Positions 36,993 to 45,895 are shown, numbered from the stretch's first letter. The stretch: 64,000 bases of DNA from Roseitranquillus sp963776845 (GCA_963776845.1 CAVZOJ010000013.1:1-64000); one strand, 5' to 3'. Made by a program: numbers and translations. The notes: a model not told the origin generated them from the sequence alone.

Positions 36993-37958
36993 TCACTGCA
37001 CCGCCTGGATGCGCTCGACCATCTCGGTGCCGTACTCGTCCGTGTAGACCTTGTAGGATTCCTGCGCCAACTCGGCGAAGGGCGCCTTGTCGATGTCCTC
37101 GATGACCTCCATGCCGTTTTCGCGCATCAGGGCCACGCCGGCATCCTCCAGCCGGTTGACCTCTGTGCGGGTGGCCTCCGCCGAGGCTGCCGCCGCCTCG
37201 CGGAACCAGCCCTTTTCCTCCTCGCTGAGGCTGTCGAACAGGATCGGCGAGGCGAGGATTACGGCCGGCGAATAGACGTGGCCGGTCAATGAGGCATGGT
37301 CCTGTACCTCCCAGAACTTGGAGGCGGTGATGACCGTCACCGGGTTCTCCTGCCCGTCGACGACGCCCTGCTGCAGCGCCGGGAAGAGCTCGGGGAAGGC
37401 CATCGGCGTGGGTGCGGCACCCATGCCGCTGAACGCCTCCATGTGGACGCGGTTCTCCATCGTCCGAAGCTTCAGGCCCTCGAGGTCGGCGGGGGTGCGG
37501 ACGGGACGCTGCGAGTTGGTCACGTGGCGAAAGCCGTTCTCTGACCATGCCAGACCGACGAGCTCGTTCTCGTCGATCTTCGCCAGGAGTTCATCACCGA
37601 TCTCACCGTCGAGGACGGTGCGCGCGTGCTCGTAGTCGCGGAAGAGGAACGGCAGGTCGAGGGCGTAGACCTCGGGCACGAAGTTGCCCAGAGGGCCTGT
37701 CGAGGTGATGACCACGTCGAGCGAGCCGATCTGCAGCCCTTCGATCATGTCACGCTCGCCGCCGAGCTGACCCGCGGGCGCCTGTTCGCCGGTCCAAGCG
37801 CCGCCCGACAGTTCTTCGAGCGTGTCGATGAACGCCTGGGCGCCCAGGCCATAATGCGATGTTGGCGACAGCGAGTGCCCGACCACCACGGACTGCTGCG
37901 CCTGCACCGTGCCGGCCGCGAGCATGGCCACGGCGACGCCGGAAAGGATGTGCTTCAT
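36993..37958 (-). CDS. dctP: TRAP transporter solute-binding protein
   Basis: 321 residues with a signal peptide (MKHILSGVAVAMLAAGTVQA) and AGGGAGAACAAC before the ATG. DctP-family features: VVVGHSLSPTSHYGLGAQAF at the N-terminus, APAGQLGGERDMIEGLQIG, LDLPFLFRDYEHARTVL, the ligand carboxylate-binding Arg in GLKLRTMENRVH, and GVVDGQENPVTVI. It binds an acidic ligand in the periplasm. First gene of a seven-gene operon with the threonate enzymes. Confidence 0.92.
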   Translation of the reverse strand: MKHILSGVAVAMLAAGTVQAQQSVVVGHSLSPTSHYGLGAQAFIDTLEELSGGAWTGEQAPAGQLGGERDMIEGLQIGSLDVVITSTGPLGNFVPEVYALDLPFLFRDYEHARTVLDGEIGDELLAKIDENELVGLAWSENGFRHVTNSQRPVRTPADLEGLKLRTMENRVHMEAFSGMGAAPTPMAFPELFPALQQGVVDGQENPVTVITASKFWEVQDHASLTGHVYSPAVILASPILFDSLSEEEKGWFREAAAASAEATRTEVNRLEDAGVALMRENGMEVIEDIDKAPFAELAQESYKVYTDEYGTEMVERIQAVQ

Positions 37959-38266
37959 TGTTGTTCTCCCTGGATCATTTTTTTGTCTCTTCGGATCGTC
38001 CTACGCAGGGCACGCCGCGAGACGTGGCGATTGCCGGTGCGATGCCCTCCATCTCTAACTTGATAGAGATCCCGATGAACTCCCGGAACGACGTTTCCGC
38101 CTAGAACTCCCACCTCCCTAGCCGTGTCGACGCCGCGAGGCCAGCCGGACGCGAGGCCGGAGACCGTCGTGGCCCTCGCCCGCGTCGGACCGGCAAGTGT
38201 TGCCTCGGTCGCAATGTGGCGCGCGGTGGAATCGTGAGGGATCAAACTTGGCAGCTTTGAGTTGTC
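37959..38266. other. Divergent promoter region between dctP and the GGDEF gene
   Basis: 308 bp with no gene. It must contain the promoter of the dctP-otnI operon (leftward) and of the diguanylate cyclase gene (rightward). The clearest structure is the 20-bp palindrome at 38051-38070. No strong consensus promoter was picked out by eye. Confidence 0.6.
38051..38070. promoter_or_regulatory. Candidate operator palindrome upstream of dctP
   Basis: ATCTCTAACTTGATAGAGAT: perfect 7-bp arms ATCTCTA/TAGAGAT with a 6-bp centre, 93 bp before the dctP start. The AT-richness and symmetry stand out against the surrounding GC-rich DNA, so it is a good candidate binding site for a regulator such as the GntR protein at 30814. 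Confidence 0.5.
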
Positions 38267-39703
38267 ATGACTTCGATAACTCGCCGCAAACGGGATTCGG
38301 AGGGCGCCATCGAACGACATCAGGAAGGCTTGATCCACGGTCGACGTCGCCTCGACCGCGTTGCTTGCAGGGCGTCGAGCCTCCTTGCGTGGCTCTGCAT
38401 ATCTCTCGGGGCGGTGGTACTCTTCGGCGGGTGGGCTCTTGGAGAGGAACTGTTTCGCAGGGTGCGGCCCGGCATGGTGGCCATGGTCCCGACCACCGCG
38501 GCCTGCTTCCTGCTGGGCGGCGTGGCGCTGTTGCTGATCCTGAGGCGGCGGGTCGCGGCGCGCAGGGCCGCCTTGGTCCCGATTATTCCTGCCGTCGCGA
38601 TCCTTCTCACCAACCTCATCCTGTCGCTTCTGGGTTCGGCTCGCGGCGTCGAAGATCTTCTCATACAGTCATGGGAAGAGCGCGATGCGATGGCTGTCGG
38701 GACGGAGGTCGCGTTCCTCGCGGCGTTTGCCTGTCTGGCGATGACGGCCGAGCCCAGGTGGTGGAGCGATCGGGCGTTTGTCCTCGTCTCGACGTTCGGG
38801 CTGCTGGTCGCCGGAATAGCGTCGATCGGCTACGCGTTCGACAGCGAGGATCTCTATTCAACGCTCGTCTTCGATGCCATGGCGCTGCATACCTCGCTCG
38901 GTCTTCTGGTGTTCCACGTTGCGATCCTGTTGGCGCAGCCCACTGTGGGGTGGGTCGGTCTCCTGCTGTCGAGGGGAAGCGGATCGCGCCGGGCCCGCAA
39001 GATCTTCCTGCTCGTTCTCGCGGCGCCCCTGCTGCTGTGCCTCCTCGCACTGGAGATGACCCGGGTGGAGATCTTCAGCGAGAACCTGCGCCTTGCGATG
39101 CTCTCGATCGCGATGATGTCGCTGTCGGCCATTGTTGCGCTGCAGGATGCCCGTCGGCAGAACGAGGTCGAATTCTTCGCTCGGCACGATCCGCTGACGA
39201 AGCTCCCGAACCGCGGGCTGTTCTACGAGGAACTCGACGCGGCGTTGAGTTCGGCGCGACAGGGCAAGAAGGTCGGGCTGGTCCTCATCGACCTCGACCA
39301 CTTCAAGCAGATCAACGACACGAAGGGGCACTTGGCCGGCGACGTCGTCCTGCAAGTCGTCGCGCGCAGATTGAAAGGCGCACTGCGACCGGAAGACGTC
39401 GCGGCGCGGCTCGGCGGCGATGAATTCGCCGCCATTATCCCGCGGAAGTCGACCGAGGAGATCGTGCGAGACGCGAAGCTCATCCATGCGTCGCTCGGCG
39501 GCGGCGTCGACATAGATCGATTGACGCTGCAGCCGTCCTTCAGCGTCGGGGTCGCCGTGTTCTGCAAGAGCATGCAGGACCCGGAAGAACTGCTTCGAAA
39601 CGCCGATGTGGCCCTTTACGAGACCAAGGCCAGCGGCCGCAACGGCGTGCGCATCTTCAGGGCCCCGACCGGCATCGAAGGGTCCAGTGTCCGGAGCGGT
39701 TAG
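38267..39703 (+). CDS. Membrane-anchored diguanylate cyclase (GGDEF)
   Basis: 478 residues. The first ~290 hold about eight membrane segments (for example LLAWLCISLGAVVLFGGWAL, LVPIIPAVAILLTNLILSLL, IFLLVLAAPLLLCLLAL), a sensory region of no named type. The GGDEF domain (~305-465) has FARHDPLTKLPNRGLF, IDLDHFKQINDTKGHLAGD and the active site RLGGDEFAAI. It should make cyclic di-GMP from GTP at the membrane. The inhibitory RxxD site is not evident. It ends 5 bp from the convergent VOC gene. Confidence 0.9.
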   Translation: MTSITRRKRDSEGAIERHQEGLIHGRRRLDRVACRASSLLAWLCISLGAVVLFGGWALGEELFRRVRPGMVAMVPTTAACFLLGGVALLLILRRRVAARRAALVPIIPAVAILLTNLILSLLGSARGVEDLLIQSWEERDAMAVGTEVAFLAAFACLAMTAEPRWWSDRAFVLVSTFGLLVAGIASIGYAFDSEDLYSTLVFDAMALHTSLGLLVFHVAILLAQPTVGWVGLLLSRGSGSRRARKIFLLVLAAPLLLCLLALEMTRVEIFSENLRLAMLSIAMMSLSAIVALQDARRQNEVEFFARHDPLTKLPNRGLFYEELDAALSSARQGKKVGLVLIDLDHFKQINDTKGHLAGDVVLQVVARRLKGALRPEDVAARLGGDEFAAIIPRKSTEEIVRDAKLIHASLGGGVDIDRLTLQPSFSVGVAVFCKSMQDPEELLRNADVALYETKASGRNGVRIFRAPTGIEGSSVRSG

Positions 39704-39708
39704 GGGGG

Positions 39709-40308
39709 TCAGCGATAGGGGTTCGCGGGCTTGCGCGTGGAAGACAGGCTCTGCTGCGTGCGCTCGACTAGCGTCTCGATCGCGTCCGCAAGATGCGCGC
39801 GGTCGATATGGTGGTCGCCACGCTCGACGCGGATGCGATGCGCCTCGATCATAACGTCGGCGTGGCGGCAGCCCTCCGGCGGCTCGAATCGGTAGGAGGC
39901 AAGCTCGATCGTCAGGCCGAGCGGGTCGTTGAAATAGATCGAGTCCATGAAGCCTCGGTCCTTTGGGCCGGAGTGCCTGATGCCGCGCGCCTCGAGCCGT
40001 TCGACGGCCTGCCAGAAGGTCGCCTGGCTGACGTTGAAGGCGAGGTGATGAACCGCCCCCGGCTCGGTCGAAACGCGCGAACTTTCGGGCGTGCGTTCCT
40101 CGTTCGTGAAGATCGTGATCAGCCGCCCGTCACCGGGGTCGAAGTAGAGATGTCCTTCTCTCGGGTCGTCGAGGTTCGGCTGGTCGAAGATGAACGGCAT
40201 CCCCAGAACTCCCTCCCAGAAGTCGATGGACGTCTGCCGATCGGCCCCGACGAGCGTGATGTGATGAACGCCCTGGGTCTGGATCTTCCTGAACTCGTTG
40301 GCGGCCAT
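39709..40308 (-). CDS. VOC-family protein (glyoxalase/extradiol dioxygenase-like)
   Basis: 199 residues from the ATG at 40308 behind GAGGGAGG. Two betaalphabetabetabeta modules: GVHHITLVGADRQTSIDFW with a metal His, GHLYFDPGDGRLITIF, then GAVHHLAFNVSQATFW with a second His, and DSIYFNDPLGLTIELASY with the metal Glu. The metal site is complete, so an enzyme such as a ring-cleaving dioxygenase or glyoxalase-type lyase is likely; the C-terminal ~50 residues are an extension. It lies head to tail with the second Gfo/Idh gene; substrate unknown. Confidence 0.82.
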   Translation of the reverse strand: MAANEFRKIQTQGVHHITLVGADRQTSIDFWEGVLGMPFIFDQPNLDDPREGHLYFDPGDGRLITIFTNEERTPESSRVSTEPGAVHHLAFNVSQATFWQAVERLEARGIRHSGPKDRGFMDSIYFNDPLGLTIELASYRFEPPEGCRHADVMIEAHRIRVERGDHHIDRAHLADAIETLVERTQQSLSSTRKPANPYR

Positions 40309-40386
40309 TGCTTCCTCCCTCAAGGCGCTGAAGGCGCCATGACGATGAGCCTAGTCAATCCGCGCGGTCGGACCAGACCGGAATGG

Positions 40387-41397
40387 CTACGCGGAGGCGA
40401 CCGTCGCCCAACCGCCGGTGCGCTCGCTCTCGAAGACCGCGTCGAGCACGCGCATCGACGAGATGGCGTCCTCGATTCCGTAGCCGCTCCGCGCCTCGCC
40501 GCGAACGGCGCGTGCGAAGGCCTCGGCCTGAAGCGTGTACTGATCGCAGGCAGGCAGGATCTCACGACGTGCGAGGTGGCCGTCCGGCGACAGGCCCTCG
40601 TCGACGAGCAGGGCCGTCGGCGCGCCCTGCGGCGCGTTGTAGGGGACGACGATCTCAACGCGGCCCTTGGTGCCGAGGATCTCCAGTGACTGGTGCGGCA
40701 CCATCTGTGTCGAGCAGAGGAAGGTGAGCTGCCGCCCGCCGCCGAAATCGGCGACCACGGAGGCGGTACGGTCAGTGCCGAAGCCAGGGTCCCGGTCGAC
40801 CAGGGCCACGACGCGCTGCGGTTCGGCGCCGAAGACGAAGCGGGCGCCCGTGATCGGGTAGCATCCGATGTCGAGGATGCCGCCGCCGCCGATGTCGGCC
40901 TGGTTCCGCACGTCTTGAGGATCGACGTTGTGGTAGGCGAAGATCGAGCGGACCGCACGAATCCCACCCAGCTCTCCCGATGCCGCGATCTCCCGCGCGC
41001 GCAGCCACTGCGGGTGGTAGCGGACCATGAAGGCCTCTTCGAAGACGGTGCCCTCCGGCAGATCGCGGAGGCGCATGGCGTCGGAGGCGTCGAGACCCAC
41101 CGGCTTCTCACAGAGGACGTGCTTGCCCGCCCGTGCTGCGGCCAGCGTCATGTCGACATGGAGGTGGTTCGGCAAGGGGATGTAGACGGCCTCCACCTCG
41201 GGGTCGGCGAACAGCGCCTCGTAGCTGCCGTGCGCGCGCGGAATGCCGAGCGTCGACGCCGCAGCCTCCGCGCGGGCGTGGTCGCGCGAGGCGATGGCCA
41301 CGACCTTGCAGTTCGCCGCCTTCTGGATGGCCGGCGTCACCTTGGTCATGCCGATCTTGGCTGTGGATATTATCCCCCACCGAACGGGCTCGCTCAT
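40387..41397 (-). CDS. Gfo/Idh/MocA-family oxidoreductase
   Basis: 336 residues; the ATG at 41397 has GAGGGAG upstream and begins the family start MSEPVRWGIISTAKIG. NAD(P) site in the first 30 residues, EAVYIPLPNHLHVD, the conserved HVLCEKPVGL (E-K-P) active-site loop, and GGGGILDIGCYPITGARFVF with the catalytic-region Asp. This is a textbook member, unlike the one at 23782. Relatives oxidise sugars or 1,5-anhydro sugars; no substrate is implied by the neighbours. Confidence 0.9.
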   Translation of the reverse strand: MSEPVRWGIISTAKIGMTKVTPAIQKAANCKVVAIASRDHARAEAAASTLGIPRAHGSYEALFADPEVEAVYIPLPNHLHVDMTLAAARAGKHVLCEKPVGLDASDAMRLRDLPEGTVFEEAFMVRYHPQWLRAREIAASGELGGIRAVRSIFAYHNVDPQDVRNQADIGGGGILDIGCYPITGARFVFGAEPQRVVALVDRDPGFGTDRTASVVADFGGGRQLTFLCSTQMVPHQSLEILGTKGRVEIVVPYNAPQGAPTALLVDEGLSPDGHLARREILPACDQYTLQAEAFARAVRGEARSGYGIEDAISSMRVLDAVFESERTGGWATVASA

Positions 41398-41453
41398 CGT
41401 GTCGGTCTCCCTCGTTTGCCTCGGCGTAGCCGAGCGGCGCGCAGAGGGGAAGG

Positions 41454-42158
41454 TCAGGGGCGAAGGGCGTCGGCGAGCAGGCCTTGATAGTAGGGCAGGG
41501 CGGTCCGCGCGAGTTTGGCCGGCTCTCCGACGAGGTCCGGCATCGGTCCCTCCGGCCGACCGAAGCCGGTGGAGCGATGGACCGCATCGTACCAATGCGC
41601 GGCCCAGACGCCATCCGAAGCGTGGCCGCCCATCGGCCAGGACAGCATCGCGGGATCGAACGGCAACCCGATCTCGGCGCAGAGCGCCCGCAGGACCGCC
41701 TCCGGCCGGCGGCGGATGTCGGCGCTGTCGAGGACGACGCCGCCGAAGCGGGCGTGCAGTTCCGCCTGCTGGACGTATCCGATGTCTTCCAGCGTGGGCG
41801 TCTCGCGCTTGGCCGCGTAGCTCGCGACGACGCGGGCGGGATGCCGGATGAGGTGGATATGCACGCAGCCCTCGGCCCACTTTCCGGGAAAGCCCGGCAG
41901 CAGGTGGCCGGCCATGTGCTTCTGGTACCAATGCGGAAGATCGTTCGGCGCGGGGCCGGTCAGGACGCTGGCGACCGCGTCGGGATGCGTCGGCTGGCTC
42001 GCGAGGATCTCGGCGCGCATCGGATGGTTCAGGCCGGTGGCGGCCAGATAGGCGGCGTAGAACGGTTCGTCGCTGACGGCGAAGTCATCCCTCGCTCCGA
42101 AGGCGTACATCATCGCCGTCGATATGTTGCGCGGGCCAGACCAGGCTGCGATCTTCAT
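41454..42158 (-). CDS. Sulfotransferase-like P-loop protein
   Basis: 234 residues. MKIAAWSGPRNISTAMMYAF at the N-terminus is the variant PAPS-binding loop of the sulfotransferase-like family that is often annotated beside class IV aminotransferases. It is followed by VHIHLIRHPARVVASYAAKR, the 3'-phosphate-binding region (R-x8-S). Later comes LSWPMGGHASDGVWAAHWYD. Sulfotransferase activity is not established for this subfamily. A class IV aminotransferase gene lies on the same strand at 43807, separated by two opposite-strand signalling genes. Confidence 0.78.
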   Translation of the reverse strand: MKIAAWSGPRNISTAMMYAFGARDDFAVSDEPFYAAYLAATGLNHPMRAEILASQPTHPDAVASVLTGPAPNDLPHWYQKHMAGHLLPGFPGKWAEGCVHIHLIRHPARVVASYAAKRETPTLEDIGYVQQAELHARFGGVVLDSADIRRRPEAVLRALCAEIGLPFDPAMLSWPMGGHASDGVWAAHWYDAVHRSTGFGRPEGPMPDLVGEPAKLARTALPYYQGLLADALRP

Positions 42159-42293
42159 GCGCCCTTGGTATCCGGATCGGCGGAGACTGTCATCCTCGTG
42201 CCGCGTGTGGCCACCCGCGCAACGCGCGCCGCGGTATCCGCCCGGAAACCAGACCGCCCGCATCCTCGTGCCATCGCGACCAGGAGCATCGAG

Positions 42294-42851
42294 ATGAAGC
42301 GGCAGGCCGCCGAAGGCAAAGATGGCGACGAGGCCGACGACGAGGCCGACCTGAACGCCGAGGACTTCTTTGCCGACATGGTCGGCCTCCTGGCCGAGAA
42401 CCTCGAGGAAACGATCGGCCTGGAAGACTCCGCGGCGTTCGTGTCCGCGGTCGGCGGCCAGATGGGCAGGAAGATCAGCGCCTCCTACCCCGTCAGGGTC
42501 AGGGTGGCGGCAACGGAGATGGACGAGGCGCGTCGCAAGGACGTCGCCGAGGCGATCGCGAGGATCTGCGTCAACCTGAAGGCGCGTATCGGCGGCGACT
42601 TCGACATCGAGAGCATTGAAGACGGGCGGGTCATCCTGACCAACAGGCGGTGCCCGTTCGGCGAACGTGTCCGGGGCCGGCCCTCGCTTTGCATGATGAC
42701 CACGAACGTCTTCGGACGGGTCGCGGCAGATCGGAACGGTTATGCGTCGGTGCATGTCGACAAGGCGATCGCGGCGGGCGACGCAGGGTGCCGAGTCGTC
42801 ATCAATCTCGATCGAGACGAGCACTCCGAAGGGCACGAGTTCTTCGACTGA
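42294..42851 (+). CDS. Methanogen output domain 1 (MetOD1)-type signalling protein
   Basis: 185 residues; ATG at 42294 with GGAG upstream. A charged N-terminus (DGDEADDEADLNAEDFFADM) precedes a domain with Cys residues (ARICVNLK, LTNRRCPFGERVRGRPSLCM, AGCRVVINLD) that resembles the MetOD1 output domain of signalling proteins. The role is undefined; the cysteines suggest a small-molecule or redox site. The following PAS-GGDEF frame overlaps its 3' end, which suggests coupled expression and joint action in cyclic di-GMP control. Confidence 0.65.
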   Translation: MKRQAAEGKDGDEADDEADLNAEDFFADMVGLLAENLEETIGLEDSAAFVSAVGGQMGRKISASYPVRVRVAATEMDEARRKDVAEAIARICVNLKARIGGDFDIESIEDGRVILTNRRCPFGERVRGRPSLCMMTTNVFGRVAADRNGYASVHVDKAIAAGDAGCRVVINLDRDEHSEGHEFFD

Positions 42852-43791
42852 GGACGACCACTGCCTCGCCTGCCTGAAGCTGGCCCTGGATCCGGCGCCG
42901 CACGCGATACTGATGTCGTCGCTCGACGGCAGGGTCTGCTGGACGAACCACGTAGCGCGGGAGTTCGTCGGCGACGCGATCGGCCTCGACCTCGCCGGCA
43001 ACGCCACCGGGCAGTCCGCTGCGGCACGACGTACGCTCTTGCTCGCCCGCGGATCTTCGCAGCGGCTGCACGTCAGGCTCACGCTGGGTGGGCTCACCGA
43101 GCTCTGGCATGTCTGGCGTGTCGAGACGATGCCGGGCAAGCCGCCGTTTCTGCTCTTCGAAGCAGAGGCCAAGCATGACATGGTCACCAAGTTCAACGCG
43201 CTGCAGCGGCATTTCGAGACGACCGACGGCTCACTAGAGCAGGAAGTCGAGGCCGCACGCCGGCTTCGCGAGGAAGCGGCGCATCTGCTGCGGATGGTCG
43301 ACACCGATCGGCTTACCGGGATCCTGAACGGTCCGGGCTTCAAGTCGCGCACGAAGCGCATTCTGAGCGGCGCATCGAGCACGGGAGTGTTCGTCTTCGC
43401 CGACCTCGACGGCTTCAAGCAGATAAACGACGAGCATGGGCACGATGCAGGGGACGCCGTTCTGCGCGAGCTGGCGGCGAGGTACTCTCGCGAGACGAGG
43501 AGCCAGGACAGCGTCGCGCGCATCGGCGGCGACGAGTTCGCGTTCTGGTTCGACGGCGCGACCAGGGCTACCAGCGCGAAGACGATCCGTCGGCTGGAGG
43601 AGGTGACGTCGGAGCCGATCCGATGGCGCGATATCCTTACCGAAGAGACCGTCGAGCTTCGCGTCGGCGTCTCCTTCGGGCAGGCTTTTGCACCGATAGA
43701 CGGCTCGTCGTTCGAGACGCTGAAGGCGGTCTCCGACAAGCGGATGTACGCCAGCAAGCGGCAGAAGAAGGGAGGGATGACCAGAGACTGA
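42742..43791 (+). CDS. PAS-GGDEF diguanylate cyclase
   Basis: Up to 349 residues. The start is uncertain: ATGs at 42742 and 42754 would overlap the MetOD1 gene by about 100 bp, and no later start before the PAS domain was found; a rare start codon near 42850 is possible. The PAS region reads ALDPAPHAILMSSLDGRVCW, a helical linker QEVEAARRLREEAAHLL follows, then the GGDEF domain with DTDRLTGILNGPGF, VFADLDGFKQINDEHGHDAG and active site RIGGDEFAFW. Cytoplasmic. The C-terminus ends 15 bp from the convergent aminotransferase gene. Confidence 0.82.
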   Translation: MRRCMSTRRSRRATQGAESSSISIETSTPKGTSSSTEDDHCLACLKLALDPAPHAILMSSLDGRVCWTNHVAREFVGDAIGLDLAGNATGQSAAARRTLLLARGSSQRLHVRLTLGGLTELWHVWRVETMPGKPPFLLFEAEAKHDMVTKFNALQRHFETTDGSLEQEVEAARRLREEAAHLLRMVDTDRLTGILNGPGFKSRTKRILSGASSTGVFVFADLDGFKQINDEHGHDAGDAVLRELAARYSRETRSQDSVARIGGDEFAFWFDGATRATSAKTIRRLEEVTSEPIRWRDILTEETVELRVGVSFGQAFAPIDGSSFETLKAVSDKRMYASKRQKKGGMTRD

Positions 43792-43806
43792 GCGGCTCCC
43801 CAGGGC

Positions 43807-44706
43807 TCACTCCTGCAAGAGGCGCGCGTACAGCGACTGGATCCGGCGCGTCACCGGGCCCGGATGTTCGGAGCCGATGGGGCGACCGTCGATCTCGCCG
43901 ACGGGCGTCTGCGCGCCGAACGTGCCGGTCAGAAATGCCTCCTCCGCTCCGTATGCGTCGACGAGCGAGAAGTTGCGCTCGAAGACCGGAATGCCGTCTG
44001 CCTGGCAGACGTCGAGGACCTTCGCCCGCGTGATGCCGTTCATGCAGTAGTCGCCGGTCGAGGTCCAAACCTGGCCGCGACGGACGATGAAGAAGTTGCA
44101 TGCGTTAGTGGTGTTCACGAACCCATGGACGTCGAGCATCAGCGCTTCGTCGGCGCCCGCCTTCTCGGCCGCGATGCAGGCGAGCACGCAGTTCAGCTTG
44201 GAGTGCGAATTGAGCTTTGGGTCCTGGCTCATCGGCAGGCCACGGATGTGCGGCACCGTCGCAAGGCGCACCGGGCGGGCGAGGGCGGGGCGCGAGTGCT
44301 CCATGATGATGACGAAGGTGGGACCGGAGCGGCTGAGGCCCGGGTGCTGAAAGGGTCGGTGCTTGCGCCCCCGCGTCACCATCAGGCGGGCGTGCGCGTC
44401 CGTCTCCATCGCGTTCGCCCGTCGCGTCTCCTCGAGCGCTGAGACGACGCCGGACCGGTCACGGCCAATGTCGAGGTCGATCGCCTTGGCGGCCTCGAAG
44501 AGCCGGTCCAGATGGTCGTCGAGAAACGCCCACCGTCCGTCATAGAGGCGCAGCCCCTCCCAGACGCCGTCACCCAGCATGAAGCCGCTGTCGTACACGC
44601 TGACGACGGCCTCCGCTCGCGGCACCAGGCGGCCGTCGACATGGATCAGGATCCGCTCGTTGCGCGCATCGTCCTCGGACTGGTGAGTGATCTGGTTGTC
44701 TGTCAT
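43807..44706 (-). CDS. Class IV aminotransferase (branched-chain/D-amino acid type)
   Basis: 299 residues; ATG at 44706 with GCGGAGG upstream. PLP fold-type IV: VSVYDSGFMLGDGVWEGLRL, the Schiff-base Lys in NSHSKLNCVLACIAAEKAG, DEALMLDVHGFVNTTNACNF with the PLP-binding Glu position as Asn/Thr-Asn, and the closing FLTGTFGAQTPVGEIDGRPI. It transfers an amino group between an amino acid and a 2-oxo acid. The linked sulfotransferase-like gene at 41454 suggests the subfamily that co-occurs with that protein; substrate not predictable. Confidence 0.88.
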   Translation of the reverse strand: MTDNQITHQSEDDARNERILIHVDGRLVPRAEAVVSVYDSGFMLGDGVWEGLRLYDGRWAFLDDHLDRLFEAAKAIDLDIGRDRSGVVSALEETRRANAMETDAHARLMVTRGRKHRPFQHPGLSRSGPTFVIIMEHSRPALARPVRLATVPHIRGLPMSQDPKLNSHSKLNCVLACIAAEKAGADEALMLDVHGFVNTTNACNFFIVRRGQVWTSTGDYCMNGITRAKVLDVCQADGIPVFERNFSLVDAYGAEEAFLTGTFGAQTPVGEIDGRPIGSEHPGPVTRRIQSLYARLLQE

Positions 44707-44817
44707 GGATGCCTCCGCCATCCTGGTGTCGCACTGGCCGCGCAGGATGGCCAGCCGGCGGGGAACCTTCGCCGGCCTCCGGTGTTCAGCGAAGCCCCTT
44801 CGCCGCGAGGTCAGACA

Positions 44818-45780
44818 ATGCAGATCTTCCGATGCCCCGCCTGTGGCGAGCCGCTCTACTTTCACAACTTGGCCTGCGCCTGCGGGCAGCTCGTGACCTT
44901 TGATGTGGAGCGGCAGGCGATGGGGACCGACGGCTGGTTCTGCGCCAACCGCGAGGACATCGCGTGCAACTGGGCCGCGCCTGAACAAGGCGCGCTGTGT
45001 CCATCCTGCGAGATGACGGACGTCGTGCCGGACCTGCGTGCCGATGGCAACGTCGATCATTGGGCCCGGACCGAGCTCGCCAAGCGGTGGGTTCTGGCGA
45101 ACCTGGCGCGCTGGGGCTGGTTCACCGCCGCCGACGGCGGCGCGCGCCCGACCTTCCGGATGCTGTCGGAGGAGACGCTAGCCGGGGAGGAGAACGTGAC
45201 GATGGGTCACGCGGATGGCGTCATCACGATCAACGTCACCGAAGCGTCCGAGGCGGTGCGCGCCGAGCGGCAGGAGAAGCTCGACGAGCGCTACCGCACG
45301 ATGACCGGCCATATTCGGCACGAGACGGCGCACTTCCTGTTCGTCCGCCTGTCGGAGGACGCGAATTTCACCACGGCGTTCCGCGCGCTCTTCGGCGACG
45401 AGACCGCGGACTATGGTGCGGCGCTCGAGGCGCACTACGCGTCGCCGGCGGAGAATGACGGCAGCTACATCACGAGCTATGCCACGGCCCATCCGCACGA
45501 GGATTGGGCCGAGACCGTCGCGCACCTGCTGCACTTGGTGGACCTCACCGACAGCGTGGCCGCAGCAGGCCTGTCAACGTCCGAGGGTCCGCCGCCGAAC
45601 TACGATGCCTATTCCGAAACCGACTCCGACGCTCTCGTCTCACTGGCGAGCGCCGTCGCCCTCGCGGTCAACCACGTGAATCGGGCGATGGATCTGCCAG
45701 ACCTCTACCCGTTCGTCCTGACGCCGCAGGTGCGCGAGAAATTCGACCTTGCCCATACCTACCTGCGGCGCTTGCAGTAG
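44818..45780 (+). CDS. Putative zinc-binding metallopeptidase with zinc-ribbon
   Basis: 320 residues. The N-terminal zinc ribbons are built on CPACGEPLYFHNLACACG and CNWAAPEQGALCPSCEMTD. The peptidase-like domain has GHIRHETAHFLFVRLSED, an H-E-x2-H site, with HPHEDWAETVAHLLHLVD supplying further metal ligands. This is the DUF2248-type family, usually about 350 residues and cytoplasmic, with no proven substrate. The ATG at 44818 lies 111 bp from the divergent aminotransferase gene. A bidirectional terminator hairpin follows. Confidence 0.85.
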   Translation: MQIFRCPACGEPLYFHNLACACGQLVTFDVERQAMGTDGWFCANREDIACNWAAPEQGALCPSCEMTDVVPDLRADGNVDHWARTELAKRWVLANLARWGWFTAADGGARPTFRMLSEETLAGEENVTMGHADGVITINVTEASEAVRAERQEKLDERYRTMTGHIRHETAHFLFVRLSEDANFTTAFRALFGDETADYGAALEAHYASPAENDGSYITSYATAHPHEDWAETVAHLLHLVDLTDSVAAAGLSTSEGPPPNYDAYSETDSDALVSLASAVALAVNHVNRAMDLPDLYPFVLTPQVREKFDLAHTYLRRLQ

Positions 45781-45858
45781 CGCGAGAGGCTTTGCGATCT
45801 GATCATGGGTTGATCACACGCTGCCGCCGGCTGTTGACGTAGCGGCCGGAGCGGGAAG

Positions 45859-45884
45859 GTCCGCCGCCTTTGTTGGCGGCGGAC
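45859..45884. terminator. Bidirectional terminator-like hairpin
   Basis: Perfect 10-bp arms GTCCGCCGCC and GGCGGCGGAC around a 6-nt loop, in the 115-bp gap between the convergent peptidase and sulfatase genes. There is only a weak T-rich stretch after it, so it may stop transcription in both directions with limited efficiency. Confidence 0.65.
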
Positions 45885-45895
45885 GCGTGTCTTCG

